This document shows positions 25,832-33,548 of a stretch of DNA of 64,000 nucleotides, piece by piece. Position numbers and translations under genes: made by a program. The notes below the pieces were generated by a model. The model made no database searches. It saw nothing but the letters and a program-made list of their open reading frames with translations, and was not told the DNA's origin. The stretch lies in contig QHVH01000029.1 of NCBI GenBank assembly GCA_003222245.1, positions 1-64,000 on the forward strand. Reading direction: 5' to 3'. The first letter of the stretch is position 1; each line of letters begins with the position of its first letter. The DNA is from Blastocatellia bacterium AA13 (lineage in GTDB: Bacteria; Acidobacteriota; Blastocatellia; UBA7656).

Positions 25832-28033
25832 ATGTCAATAGCTTCCGACAACCCCGACATCATAGAACGCTTTGGACCTCACCTCGCGTATTCCAGCGAC
25901 GCGCGGCTCGCGACGGGCGTTGAACCCGACAAACTGGTCGACACCCATTGCTGCTTCTGCGGACAGCAATGCGGCATTCGGCTGAAGGTAAAAGACAACG
26001 AAGTGATAGGCTTCGAACCGCGCGAGGACTTTCCGTTCAATCACGGGATGCTCTGTCCAAAAGGCGTGAAGCGATATCTCCAGGGCTCGCATCCCGACCG
26101 GTTGTTGAGCGCGTATCAACGCGATCCTCGCGAAGGATTCCGAGCCATACCTTATCCTGAGGCGCTGGATCGCGTCGCTTCGGAGATCACGCGCATTCAA
26201 TCCAGCTTCGGCAATGACGCGTTCGCTGTCCTGACGGGTGCGAGCCTGACTAACGAGAAGGCGTATCTGATGGGGAAGTTCGCTCGGGTGTGTTTGAAGA
26301 CCGCCAACATTGATTACAACGGGCGGCTGTGCATGGTCAGCGCGGCGGCTGGAAACAAGAAGGCTTTTGGCATCGATCGCGCCGCCAACCCGTGGGCGGA
26401 CATCCTGAGAGCTGAAGTCGTGTGGATCAGCGGCGCGAACGTCGCCGAGTGCGCGCCGATTACAACGAACTACGTCTGGCAAGCTCGTGAGCACGGCGCG
26501 AAGATTATTGTCGTCGATCCCCGCATAACTCCGATAGCCAGAACCTGCGATCTGTTTTTGCCGATCAAGCCGGGCCGCGACATCGCGCTGTTCAACGGCA
26601 TTCTTCACCTGATGATCGAGAACGATTGGCTGGATCACGGTTTTATCGATGAGCACACGGTTGGATTTGAGGCGGCGGCCGAGCACGTGAAAGATTGGAC
26701 GCCGCGTCGGACCGCGGAAGTTACCGGCATCGCCGAACGAGGGATACGTCAGGCCGCCGAATGGTGGGGGCAGGCGAAGACAAGTTTCCTTCTGCACGCT
26801 CGGGGGATCGAACACCACACTCACGGTGTTCAGAACGTGCTGGGCGCGATCAACATGGTTTTAGCGTCGGGGCGGATCGGCCGCGAGTACTGCGGCTATG
26901 CGACGATCACGGGTCAGGGCAACGGACAGGGCGGGCGCGAGCACGGACAGAAATGCGACCAGCTTCCGGGCGCTCGCGACGTAAGCAATCCCGAGCATCG
27001 CGCTTACGTGGCGAAGGTCTGGGGCGTCGATCCGAATGACATTCCTCAAGCCGGCGTTGATGCGTATGAAATATTTCGCAAGATCGATCGCGGCGAGATA
27101 CGCGGCTTGCTATCGATTTGCTTCAACCCTAAAGTCTCGTTGCCCGACAACAGCTTTATTACGCGCGCGCTGGAAAAGCTCGAGTTCTTTGTTGTGATCG
27201 ACTTTTTCTTGAGCGAGACCGCGCATCATGCCGACGTCGTGCTCCCCGGCTCGCTGCAGGAAGAAGACGAAGGCACCGTTACACAGATCGAAGGCCGCGT
27301 GATCAAGATCAACAAGGCCGTTGAGCCGCCCGGCGACGCTCGCGAGGACTGGCGCATAATTCAGGACATCGCCAAGCAACTTGGCCGCGAGCATGGACTC
27401 ACGTTCAATAGTCCTCGAGAGATCTTCAACGAGCTTCGCGAGGCATCCCGCGGCGGCATAGCCGATTACTCGGGAATCACCTACGAGAAGATCGAAAGAC
27501 AGTATGGTGTGTGCTGGCCGTGCCGCGGCGAAGATGATCCGGGAACGCTTCGTCTGTTCGAAGCGGGTTCCTGGAATCCAATCGCGAAAGGCGCCGGGCC
27601 GTTTTATTTTCCCGACGGCAAGGCTCGCTTCAACGCAGCCGCTTACACGGCCCCCGCTGAAGATGTAGACGACGAGTATCCGGTAATTCTCACGACGGGC
27701 CGCGTCGTCAGCCAGTATCTTTCAGGCACGCAGACTCGGCGCATCGGGCCTCTTGTAGATCAATATCCTGAGCCTCGCATCGAGATGCACCCACGGCTTG
27801 CCGAAAAACTCGATATTAAAGACGGCGATTGGGCCACGGCCGAGTCTCGCCGCGGAAGCGTAACTTTGCGCGCGATGGTGGTGACTACGATTCGCCCGGA
27901 CACGGTATTCATTCCGTATCACTGGGCAGGACGCCGCAGCGTTAATCAGTTGACTATCTCGGCGCAGGACCCGATCTCAAAAATCCCGGAGTATAAAGTG
28001 TGCGCCGTGAAATTGAGAAGAAGTAACGGCTGA
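25832..28033 (+). CDS. Molybdopterin nitrate reductase, NarB/NasA type
   Basis: This 733-aa enzyme has an N-terminal [4Fe-4S] site ([14 protein letters not shown], then MLCPKG). [10 protein letters not shown] supplies the likely cysteine ligand of molybdenum. The cofactor-binding regions [20 protein letters not shown] and [18 protein letters not shown] are present, and the C-terminal dinucleotide domain ends the protein. The length and motifs match cytoplasmic assimilatory-type nitrate reductases. With a NarK transporter and ferredoxin subunit in the same operon, nitrate is the likely substrate. No Tat signal is visible. Formate dehydrogenase-like use cannot be excluded from sequence alone. 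Confidence 0.85.
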   Translation: MSIASDNPDIIERFGPHLAYSSDARLATGVEPDKLVDTHCCFCGQQCGIRLKVKDNEVIGFEPREDFPFNHGMLCPKGVKRYLQGSHPDRLLSAYQRDPREGFRAIPYPEALDRVASEITRIQSSFGNDAFAVLTGASLTNEKAYLMGKFARVCLKTANIDYNGRLCMVSAAAGNKKAFGIDRAANPWADILRAEVVWISGANVAECAPITTNYVWQAREHGAKIIVVDPRITPIARTCDLFLPIKPGRDIALFNGILHLMIENDWLDHGFIDEHTVGFEAAAEHVKDWTPRRTAEVTGIAERGIRQAAEWWGQAKTSFLLHARGIEHHTHGVQNVLGAINMVLASGRIGREYCGYATITGQGNGQGGREHGQKCDQLPGARDVSNPEHRAYVAKVWGVDPNDIPQAGVDAYEIFRKIDRGEIRGLLSICFNPKVSLPDNSFITRALEKLEFFVVIDFFLSETAHHADVVLPGSLQEEDEGTVTQIEGRVIKINKAVEPPGDAREDWRIIQDIAKQLGREHGLTFNSPREIFNELREASRGGIADYSGITYEKIERQYGVCWPCRGEDDPGTLRLFEAGSWNPIAKGAGPFYFPDGKARFNAAAYTAPAEDVDDEYPVILTTGRVVSQYLSGTQTRRIGPLVDQYPEPRIEMHPRLAEKLDIKDGDWATAESRRGSVTLRAMVVTTIRPDTVFIPYHWAGRRSVNQLTISAQDPISKIPEYKVCAVKLRRSNG

Positions 28034-28082
28034 ATCGTGATGCGATCTCCGATCACGCATCACGATCGCCGAGCATAGGCTT

Positions 28083-28715
28083 ATGTCGGTTCACTCGAAC
28101 ATGGAATTCTTCGTCGATCCGATGCGATGCATTGGATGCCAGGCATGCATGCAAGCCTGTACCGAGTGTGACACGCACAAAGGGCATTCGATGATTCATC
28201 TCGACTACCTGGATCGCGCGCATTCGGTTCAAACCGCCCCGGTCGTGTGCATGCATTGCGAGTCGCCCACTTGCGCGGAAGTCTGCCCGGCGGACGCGAT
28301 CAAGCGCACCGAAGACGGAGTTGTTCAGACCGCAAGGAAGCCTCGATGCATCGCTTGCAACAACTGCGTCCTTGCGTGCCCGTTCGGCGTTCCAAAAATG
28401 CAGACCGAGTTCAAGCTGATGATGAAGTGCGATATGTGTTATGACCGAACATCAGCGGGTAAGCGTCCGATGTGCGCGACGGTGTGTCCGAGCCAGGCGT
28501 TGTTCTTCGGCACGCGCGAGCAAATAGAAGAATTGAGACCGCGATCGACCCCGATTAATCAATTCAGATTTGGCGGGCAGATCATTACGACGAAGGTTAG
28601 TATGATGGCTCCGAAAGCGGCGCGCGCCGAATATGTTGATGTGACCGCCGCAATGAATGAGCAAGCGACCGGCAGAACGATAACGCTCAATATCCTCGAT
28701 GGTATGTGCGAGTAG
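28083..28715 (+). CDS. Four-cluster ferredoxin electron-transfer subunit
   Basis: The 210-aa protein has four cysteine groups typical of NrfC/DmsB-like subunits: [37 protein letters not shown], and [20 protein letters not shown]. They should bind four [4Fe-4S] clusters and relay electrons between the membrane subunit or Rieske protein and the molybdenum enzyme. It starts 50 bp after the catalytic gene. No signal peptide is seen, which agrees with a cytoplasmic location. Confidence 0.9.
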   Translation: MSVHSNMEFFVDPMRCIGCQACMQACTECDTHKGHSMIHLDYLDRAHSVQTAPVVCMHCESPTCAEVCPADAIKRTEDGVVQTARKPRCIACNNCVLACPFGVPKMQTEFKLMMKCDMCYDRTSAGKRPMCATVCPSQALFFGTREQIEELRPRSTPINQFRFGGQIITTKVSMMAPKAARAEYVDVTAAMNEQATGRTITLNILDGMCE

Positions 28716-28795
28716 GGGAAGCTTTCCGCGTGCAGCGAGGTAAATCGCAAGCCGAGGGCTCCCGCTGAAGAACGGGCTTGCGCTACAAAGGAACG

Positions 28796-29344
28796 ATGCT
28801 TCAACCCGAGCGTGAACAAATCACGGTAGCTCCGGACGGCGGCTCGGAAGCCGAGCAGCCTCAGTGGAGGCAGGACTTTCCTATCGACTGGCCTCAGGAT
28901 AACTACATCGCGCGTCGCGATTTTACGAAGTTCCTCGTGCTGACAAGCCTGGCGTTCACGGCCGGGCAAATCTGGATAGTCGTTCAGAACTTCTTTCGGG
29001 CTCGGCGAGGACAATCTCCGATTCGGCTGATCGCGGGCGTCGATGAAGTCCCGATCGGCGGCACGCTGATGTTCACCTATCCTGAGCAGCACGATCAGTG
29101 CGTGCTTGTCCGGCTCGACGAACGGAGTTTCATCGCCTACAGCCGTGAATGCACGCATCTTTCTTGCAGCGTAGTCCCCGAGCCTGACAAGCGGCGCTTC
29201 TTTTGCCCTTGCCACGAAGGCGCCTTTGACATCGCCACCGGCAGCCCGATCGCCGGTCCGCCGCGCAGACCGCTCGCGCGCATCAAGCTGGAGTTCAGGC
29301 AAGGATCGATCTACGCGGCCGGCCTGGATTTGAGGTCGCTATGA
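28796..29344 (+). CDS. Rieske [2Fe-2S] protein
   Basis: The 182-aa protein has one N-terminal membrane segment (FLVLTSLAFTAGQIWIVVQN) and a Rieske domain with CTH and CPCH ligands (CTHLSCSVVP, then FFCPCHEGAFD). It probably moves electrons between quinol and the nitrate reductase module. The ATG at 28796 with AAAGGA upstream is a better start than the upstream TTG at 28778. Its stop overlaps the next start by ATGA. Confidence 0.88.
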   Translation: MLQPEREQITVAPDGGSEAEQPQWRQDFPIDWPQDNYIARRDFTKFLVLTSLAFTAGQIWIVVQNFFRARRGQSPIRLIAGVDEVPIGGTLMFTYPEQHDQCVLVRLDERSFIAYSRECTHLSCSVVPEPDKRRFFCPCHEGAFDIATGSPIAGPPRRPLARIKLEFRQGSIYAAGLDLRSL

Positions 29345-29571
29345 GGCGCCGCTTTACGCGCGAGCAAAAGACCACGATCGTCTACGGCATATTGAGCCTC
29401 GTCCTGATACTGGTCGTGCTCCAGTTCTGGCTGTTGACGGCGACGATGAATGCCTATCTTGGCGGCGATGAGAGCGTGATCTTACCGGCGGCTCTGGCAA
29501 GCATAGTGTGCTTCGCGCTAAATGCCGGTCTGCTGCGGTACGTATACGGGCTTGATAAATTACGACCATGA
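29341..29571 (+). CDS. Small two-helix membrane protein of the nitrate operon
   Basis: The 76-aa protein has two hydrophobic segments ([20 protein letters not shown] and [19 protein letters not shown]). It overlaps both neighbours by ATGA, so it is translated in step with the Rieske protein and NarK. The family is not one I know; such small proteins often stabilise membrane redox complexes. Confidence 0.75.
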   Translation: MRRRFTREQKTTIVYGILSLVLILVVLQFWLLTATMNAYLGGDESVILPAALASIVCFALNAGLLRYVYGLDKLRP

Positions 29572-30749
29572 AGGAATCCAGCAAATCTTCAGGGAACATG
29601 CTCCAGTTGCTATTGGCGACGGGAGCGTTTGCTTTTTGTTTTGCCGTTTTCGGGTCAGTATCGGCGATGATGCCGATCCTCAGAAAGCAACTGGGATTGA
29701 GCCCGATTCAGATCAGCGTCGCCATCGCGGTTCCCGTTTTGCTTGGGAGCCTGGGCCGCATTCCGCTTGGAATTCTGACGGACCGCTTCGGCGGGAGGTT
29801 GATCTTTACGATTGTGATGGCGTGCGCCGTGGTTCCGGCGATGCTGATGGGATGGGTAGGCGCTTACTGGCAGTTGCTGTTATGCGGCTTATTTATCGGC
29901 ATCGCGCTGGCGAGCTTTTCGGTGGGCGTTGGTTTCGTCAGCGGCTGGTATCCCCCGGCTAAACAGGGCTCTGCTCTTGGTATCTACGGCGCGGGCAACA
30001 TCGGGCAATCGCTTGCGGCGTTCGGTTCGCCGCTGTTGGCAGGCTCGCTCGGATTCAAATGGGGCTTCTGGACTTTCGGCTTGCTGCTGTTCGGCTGGCT
30101 CGTGGTGTTCTGGATAGCGGCGCGCAATGCGGCTCGCGGAGGTCCGGCGAAATCATTGGGAGATATGCTTCGGCCGCTGCGTGATCGGATGAGCTGGGTG
30201 TTGAGCCTGTACTACTTCATCACGTTCGGCGGATTCGTAGCGATGGCAATTTACCTCCCGGTGTTTCTGACCGACATATTCGGGCTCACTCCGCGGGACG
30301 CCGGCTTTCGAACCGCCGGCTTCGTAGTGCTCGCGACTGTGATGCGTCCCATAGGCGGTTGGCTCGCGGACCGAGTCGGAGGGCGAAGAATTCTGTTATG
30401 GGTGTTTCCAATTACCGCTGCGATGGCGATCTTCATGGCGTGCCCGTTGATGTCAACGTTCACCATCGGCGCGCTGGGAATGGCCGCGGCGATCGGATTG
30501 GGTAATGGGGCTGTCTTCAAACTCGTGCCGGAATATTTTCCTCAGTCGGTTGGAGGCGTGACCGGTCTGGTCGGCGCGGCGGGAGGCCTCGGAGGATTCT
30601 TTCCGCCTCTGGTAGTCGGCGGCATTCGACAAGCAACGGGCGCGTTCACGTGGGGATTCATTTTCTTATCGCTCTTCTCCATTATCTGTTTAGTAGTTGT
30701 ATTGAAGAACGCGGCTCGGCCGGTTCGCGACTCTATTCAGGTTGCTTGA
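29568..30749 (+). CDS. narK: NarK-type nitrate/nitrite transporter (MFS)
   Basis: The 393-aa protein has about twelve membrane segments and NarK landmarks: [14 protein letters not shown] between helices 2 and 3, [20 protein letters not shown] (nitrate signature region), and [19 protein letters not shown] (second nitrate signature). It should bring nitrate in, or exchange it for nitrite. It is the last gene of the operon and overlaps the preceding start-stop by ATGA. Confidence 0.92.
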   Translation: MKESSKSSGNMLQLLLATGAFAFCFAVFGSVSAMMPILRKQLGLSPIQISVAIAVPVLLGSLGRIPLGILTDRFGGRLIFTIVMACAVVPAMLMGWVGAYWQLLLCGLFIGIALASFSVGVGFVSGWYPPAKQGSALGIYGAGNIGQSLAAFGSPLLAGSLGFKWGFWTFGLLLFGWLVVFWIAARNAARGGPAKSLGDMLRPLRDRMSWVLSLYYFITFGGFVAMAIYLPVFLTDIFGLTPRDAGFRTAGFVVLATVMRPIGGWLADRVGGRRILLWVFPITAAMAIFMACPLMSTFTIGALGMAAAIGLGNGAVFKLVPEYFPQSVGGVTGLVGAAGGLGGFFPPLVVGGIRQATGAFTWGFIFLSLFSIICLVVVLKNAARPVRDSIQVA

Positions 30750-30892
30750 CGGGTTCGAGGCGCCAGAGCGAAACATCAATAGAAACTCCATCGCCGGTCG
30801 AAGAATTCAAAGACGCTTTCCGACCGTCGCCGCCGCTTCGAGGGCTCCTTGATTCAGTTCAGGCGTTTCGTAAGGACCTGGAGCACAAGTCC

Positions 30893-31166
30893 ATGAAGGC
30901 TTCATCGCGACGTGACGATAGCTTAATCCCGCTTTCTCGCGAGCATCAGTATTAATGAGTTGCGCGACATTGACGCTGTCTCGATTGCGTCAAGAATAAA
31001 GGAATTCGCGGACAGTCTCGAGGCTCACATTCGCAAAGAAGAGCGTGAGTTGTTTCCCATTTACGAGGATCAGGCGTCTCCCGAAACGATCGCTCGTGTA
31101 CAGCGGGCGATCTTCAGCAGGATCGGCTCGGCGGCAAAGCCTCGGCGCCCGGAGTTGTTAGAGTAG
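30893..31166 (+). pseudogene. Hemerythrin-domain gene, internally deleted
   Basis: An ATG opens a frame reading RRDDSLIPLSREHQY and then stops at 30955. A second frame from about 30960 reads IKEFADSLEAHIRKEERELF and PIYEDQAS, the C-terminal half of a hemerythrin-like iron-binding protein. The middle of the four-helix bundle is missing and the two parts are in different frames. Hemerythrins often accompany nitrogen-oxide metabolism, which fits the position after narK, but this copy cannot be functional. Confidence 0.65.
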
Positions 31167-31222
31167 GCAACGAGCGCACAGTTGTCGATTGAGGCGTTGT
31201 CAACGCGCCCGGATAACGATCT

Positions 31223-31435
31223 CTACCTGTTCGAATTTTCACCGTACGGACAATGGCGGCAGCCGCTTTCGCAGCAGTATCCTCGACGAAGATGGTAGCG
31301 AGCGGTGAAAACCATCAAGCCGTCTTCGTAATAGTAATCCTCTCCCTCTATGAGTTGAGATGACGTGCGGACCTTGGTGGACGGCGTCGAAGCGAGCGAC
31401 TCAGATCCTTCGCGTAAAGCCGCGGACTGTTTCAA
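31223..31435 (-). CDS. DUF5522-like mini-protein
   Basis: The C-terminal part, EDYYYEDGLMVFTARYHLRR then GYCCESGCRHCPYG, matches the small DUF5522 family, with a CC-x3-C-x2-C cysteine motif that may bind metal. Family members are about 60-70 aa, so a TTG at 31435 (70 aa) is my best guess for the start; the frame stays open to 31633 but would then run into the riboswitch. No ribosome binding site is evident. It is the only gene visible downstream of the B12 riboswitch on this strand. Confidence 0.6.
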   Translation of the reverse strand: MKQSAALREGSESLASTPSTKVRTSSQLIEGEDYYYEDGLMVFTARYHLRRGYCCESGCRHCPYGENSNR

Positions 31436-31512
31436 AAAGAGTGGGATGTGTTGAGGGATAAGAAAGAAGTTCAAGTCGCACTCCTTCTCCACGAAGAGTT
31501 CATTTGCGGACC

Positions 31513-31723
31513 GTACTTCAGGCAGGTCTCCTGACTTGAGCCTTTGCGCCGAAAAAATTAACGGCGTGCTTTTCCTCGAGGCGCCTTCCCACGCATTTGC
31601 GCAGCGGCTAGCGGTTGGAAGAGGAAAGATCAAAGGGCCTTCACGGTGGCGGGACCGTGCGGGATTCTCACCCGCTTCCCTATTCTCCTGTTGTCACGAA
31701 ATCACAAACAGGCGCCTGAAGCC
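31513..31723 (-). promoter_or_regulatory. Cobalamin riboswitch
   Basis: Read on the minus strand, the segment has the conserved elements of the adenosylcobalamin riboswitch in order: GGCGCCTG near the 5' end, GGGAAGCGGGTGAGAATCCC, CACGGTCCCGCCACCGTG, and the B12 box AGTCAGGAGACCTGCCTG close to the 3' end (about 31513-31530). These are the core P3-P6 sequences and the P2 strand. It should lower expression of a downstream minus-strand gene when cobalamin is present. That gene is the DUF5522 ORF, not a B12 transporter or synthesis gene. Confidence 0.92.
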
Positions 31724-31776
31724 AAAGCTGATTGTCAAAAACGCCCTCTCTTATACCTGACGTTGAAAGGCAAGGC

Positions 31777-31885
31777 AAGCTCACCCCAAGCTACAAACAG
31801 CTCGCCCCAAAGCTCTCCCCCAAGCTCGCCCGAAGCTCGCTCGAAGCTCGCCCCAAGCTCGCTCGAAGCTCGCCCCAAGCTCGCG
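31777..31885 (+). repeat. Short tandem AAGCTCGCCC repeats
   Basis: About ten imperfect 10-11-nt units of the type AAGCTCGCCC or GAAGCTCGCTC follow each other. They lie between the riboswitch and the zinc-ribbon gene. The same GAAGCTCGCTC word appears twice near 33040 inside the start of the DUF2127 gene. Confidence 0.65.
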
Positions 31886-31957
31886 GATGTCACACGGAAC
31901 AGGCCGCACTTTCTGAATCAAGCTTTCTTTGAAATAATCTGCATTGCGATTTGGGAG

Positions 31958-32464
31958 ATGGAGGCGTCGATGTATTGTCCAAAATGCGGTCAGCAGTTCG
32001 CGCCGGATATTCGATTTTGCTCGCGCTGCGGCATGCCTCTCAACGAGGTGACGACTCTGGTTGCTAACAATGGTCTGACCGGATCTTCACATAGAGCGGC
32101 GAATCAGTCGTCGCCGCAAAAGAAGGCCATGCGCCTCGGGGCCAAGCTGATGTTCGGCGGACTGGCTTTGCTTCCCCCGTTCTTCGGATTGTGCTTTCCG
32201 GCTGACAATCCGGCTCCTTTGTTGGTTCCCTTCACCGTATTTTTCGGCGGCCTGTGCCTGCGCCTCTATTCACGAATGTTCGGCGGAGAAGATATTCCCC
32301 TGGGACAGCAAGCGTCTCAGGCAGCTACCGCTCAGAGCCAGGCCTACCTGCCTCCGGATCACTCCAAAGCTCCGCTGTTCGATGTGCGTACGGTGAACAC
32401 GGCGGAGACGGCTCCGCCTCCCAGCGTGACGGATCATACGACTAAGATCTTCGATCGCCAATGA
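31958..32464 (+). CDS. Zinc-ribbon membrane protein
   Basis: The product (168 aa from ATG 31958) starts with a double-CxxC zinc ribbon (MYCPKCGQQFAPDIRFCSRC). Two hydrophobic segments follow (MFGGLALLPPFFGLCF and LLVPFTVFFGGLCLRLYS), then a polar tail. The frame is open further upstream, but that part is the low-complexity repeat and is not expected to be translated. Proteins with this layout are common and uncharacterised in acidobacteria. Confidence 0.7.
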   Translation: MEASMYCPKCGQQFAPDIRFCSRCGMPLNEVTTLVANNGLTGSSHRAANQSSPQKKAMRLGAKLMFGGLALLPPFFGLCFPADNPAPLLVPFTVFFGGLCLRLYSRMFGGEDIPLGQQASQAATAQSQAYLPPDHSKAPLFDVRTVNTAETAPPPSVTDHTTKIFDRQ

Positions 32465-32562
32465 AATGACCCGATTGACCTGGAACACCAGCCGCGGGCC
32501 GCGCGTAGTAGGTTGCGGAGATTAAGTTCCTTTGAAGAATGCCGATGACGAAGTGAGGATCT

Positions 32563-32841
32563 ATGTCTATGAAGAGCGAAGTTAGAAATCTCAAGCTGCT
32601 CTCCGCCGGTGCGTTCGCAAATCCTACATCAGCCCTCAAGCTATTAGCGGCCATAATCGCGCCTGTTATCCTGCTCTACGTGAGCATACGTGGAGGAGGC
32701 GGTTTGCCGTGGTATTTGTTGGTTGTCGCAGCGCTCGGCTTCCTCGCGATTCTGTTTATCGGGTTCCTGATGTTTACCCGCCCGAATCGCCAAGCGGAAA
32801 TTTCGATTAGCCCCATCAATAGAACCGCAAATACACATTGA
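32563..32841 (+). CDS. Small two-helix membrane protein
   Basis: The 92-aa product has two hydrophobic segments (LKLLAAIIAPVILLYVSI and WYLLVVAALGFLAILFIGFL) joined by a glycine-rich turn. GTGAGGA precedes the ATG. I do not recognise a family. A hairpin terminator follows at 32877. Confidence 0.6.
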   Translation: MSMKSEVRNLKLLSAGAFANPTSALKLLAAIIAPVILLYVSIRGGGGLPWYLLVVAALGFLAILFIGFLMFTRPNRQAEISISPINRTANTH

Positions 32842-32876
32842 GGCCATTTGCCTCAACAGCCAGTCCGCGGTATCAA

Positions 32877-32904
32877 AGAGGGCGGCCGTAAAAGGTCGCC
32901 CTCT
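32877..32904 (+). terminator. Rho-independent-like hairpin
   Basis: AGAGGGCGGCC pairs with GGTCGCCCTCT (one G-U pair) around the loop GTAAAA. The hairpin lies about 35 bp after the stop of the small membrane protein gene. A short T-rich stretch follows. Confidence 0.7.
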
Positions 32905-32965
32905 TCTCGTGAGCGCCGCGGCCACGCATTAGAACCGAGTAGTGTTATTGATCGATAATTCGTAA

Positions 32966-33535
32966 ATGAGAGCGAAGTCCGAAAACAGCGCCGCGGCGCC
33001 GGAGGCCGTATTAAAGCGGAGAGAGACCAGCGTTGCAGAAGCTCGCTCTCTAGAAGCTCGCTCCAAACGCCGCAAGCCTCACGATAAAGGGTTGTGGCTA
33101 ATCGCCATCTTCAAGCTCGTAAAAGCCACGCTGCTGATCATAGTAGCGATCGAAGCGCTGAGACTTGTCCATAATGATGTGGCGGCAACCGTTTCGCATT
33201 GGGTTGCCGCCTTTCGCATCGATCCCGACAACCGCTTTATTCACAAGCTGCTGGCTAAGCTTGCGGTGGTCAACGACCATAAGCTCGAAGAGATCAGCGC
33301 GGGCTCGTTCTTTTACGCGGCCCTGCTGGGAACCGAAGGCATCGGTCTTATCCTGGAGAAGCGCTGGGCCGAATACTTCACCGTAATCGCCACTGCTTCT
33401 TTCATACCGCTCGAAATATATGAAATCGTCGAGCGGATGACCGTGCCTCGACTGCTTCTCCTCGCATTCAATATCGGCGTTGTCGTTTACCTTATACGCA
33501 AGCTTCGCGAGCGCCGTCCTCACGCGCCTGCCTAA
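32966..33535 (+). CDS. DUF2127 membrane protein
   Basis: The 189-aa protein matches the DUF2127 family: GLWLIAIFKLVKATLLIIVA, then FRIDPDNRFIHKLLAKL, GTEGIGLILEKRWAEYFTVI and ATASFIPLEIYEIVER. It has about four membrane segments. Function is unknown. The basic N-terminal stretch (EARSLEARSKRRKP) is encoded by the same GAAGCTCGCTC word that forms tandem repeats at 31.8 kb, so the start of this gene seems to have absorbed part of a repeat. Confidence 0.85.
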   Translation: MRAKSENSAAAPEAVLKRRETSVAEARSLEARSKRRKPHDKGLWLIAIFKLVKATLLIIVAIEALRLVHNDVAATVSHWVAAFRIDPDNRFIHKLLAKLAVVNDHKLEEISAGSFFYAALLGTEGIGLILEKRWAEYFTVIATASFIPLEIYEIVERMTVPRLLLLAFNIGVVVYLIRKLRERRPHAPA

Positions 33536-33548
33536 CTCTTAATACCGG

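Noticed and set aside
31646-31957. Upstream extension of the zinc-ribbon gene
   Set aside because: It reads through the antisense of the riboswitch and the AAGCTCGCCC repeat; the zinc ribbon starts only at 31958-31970.
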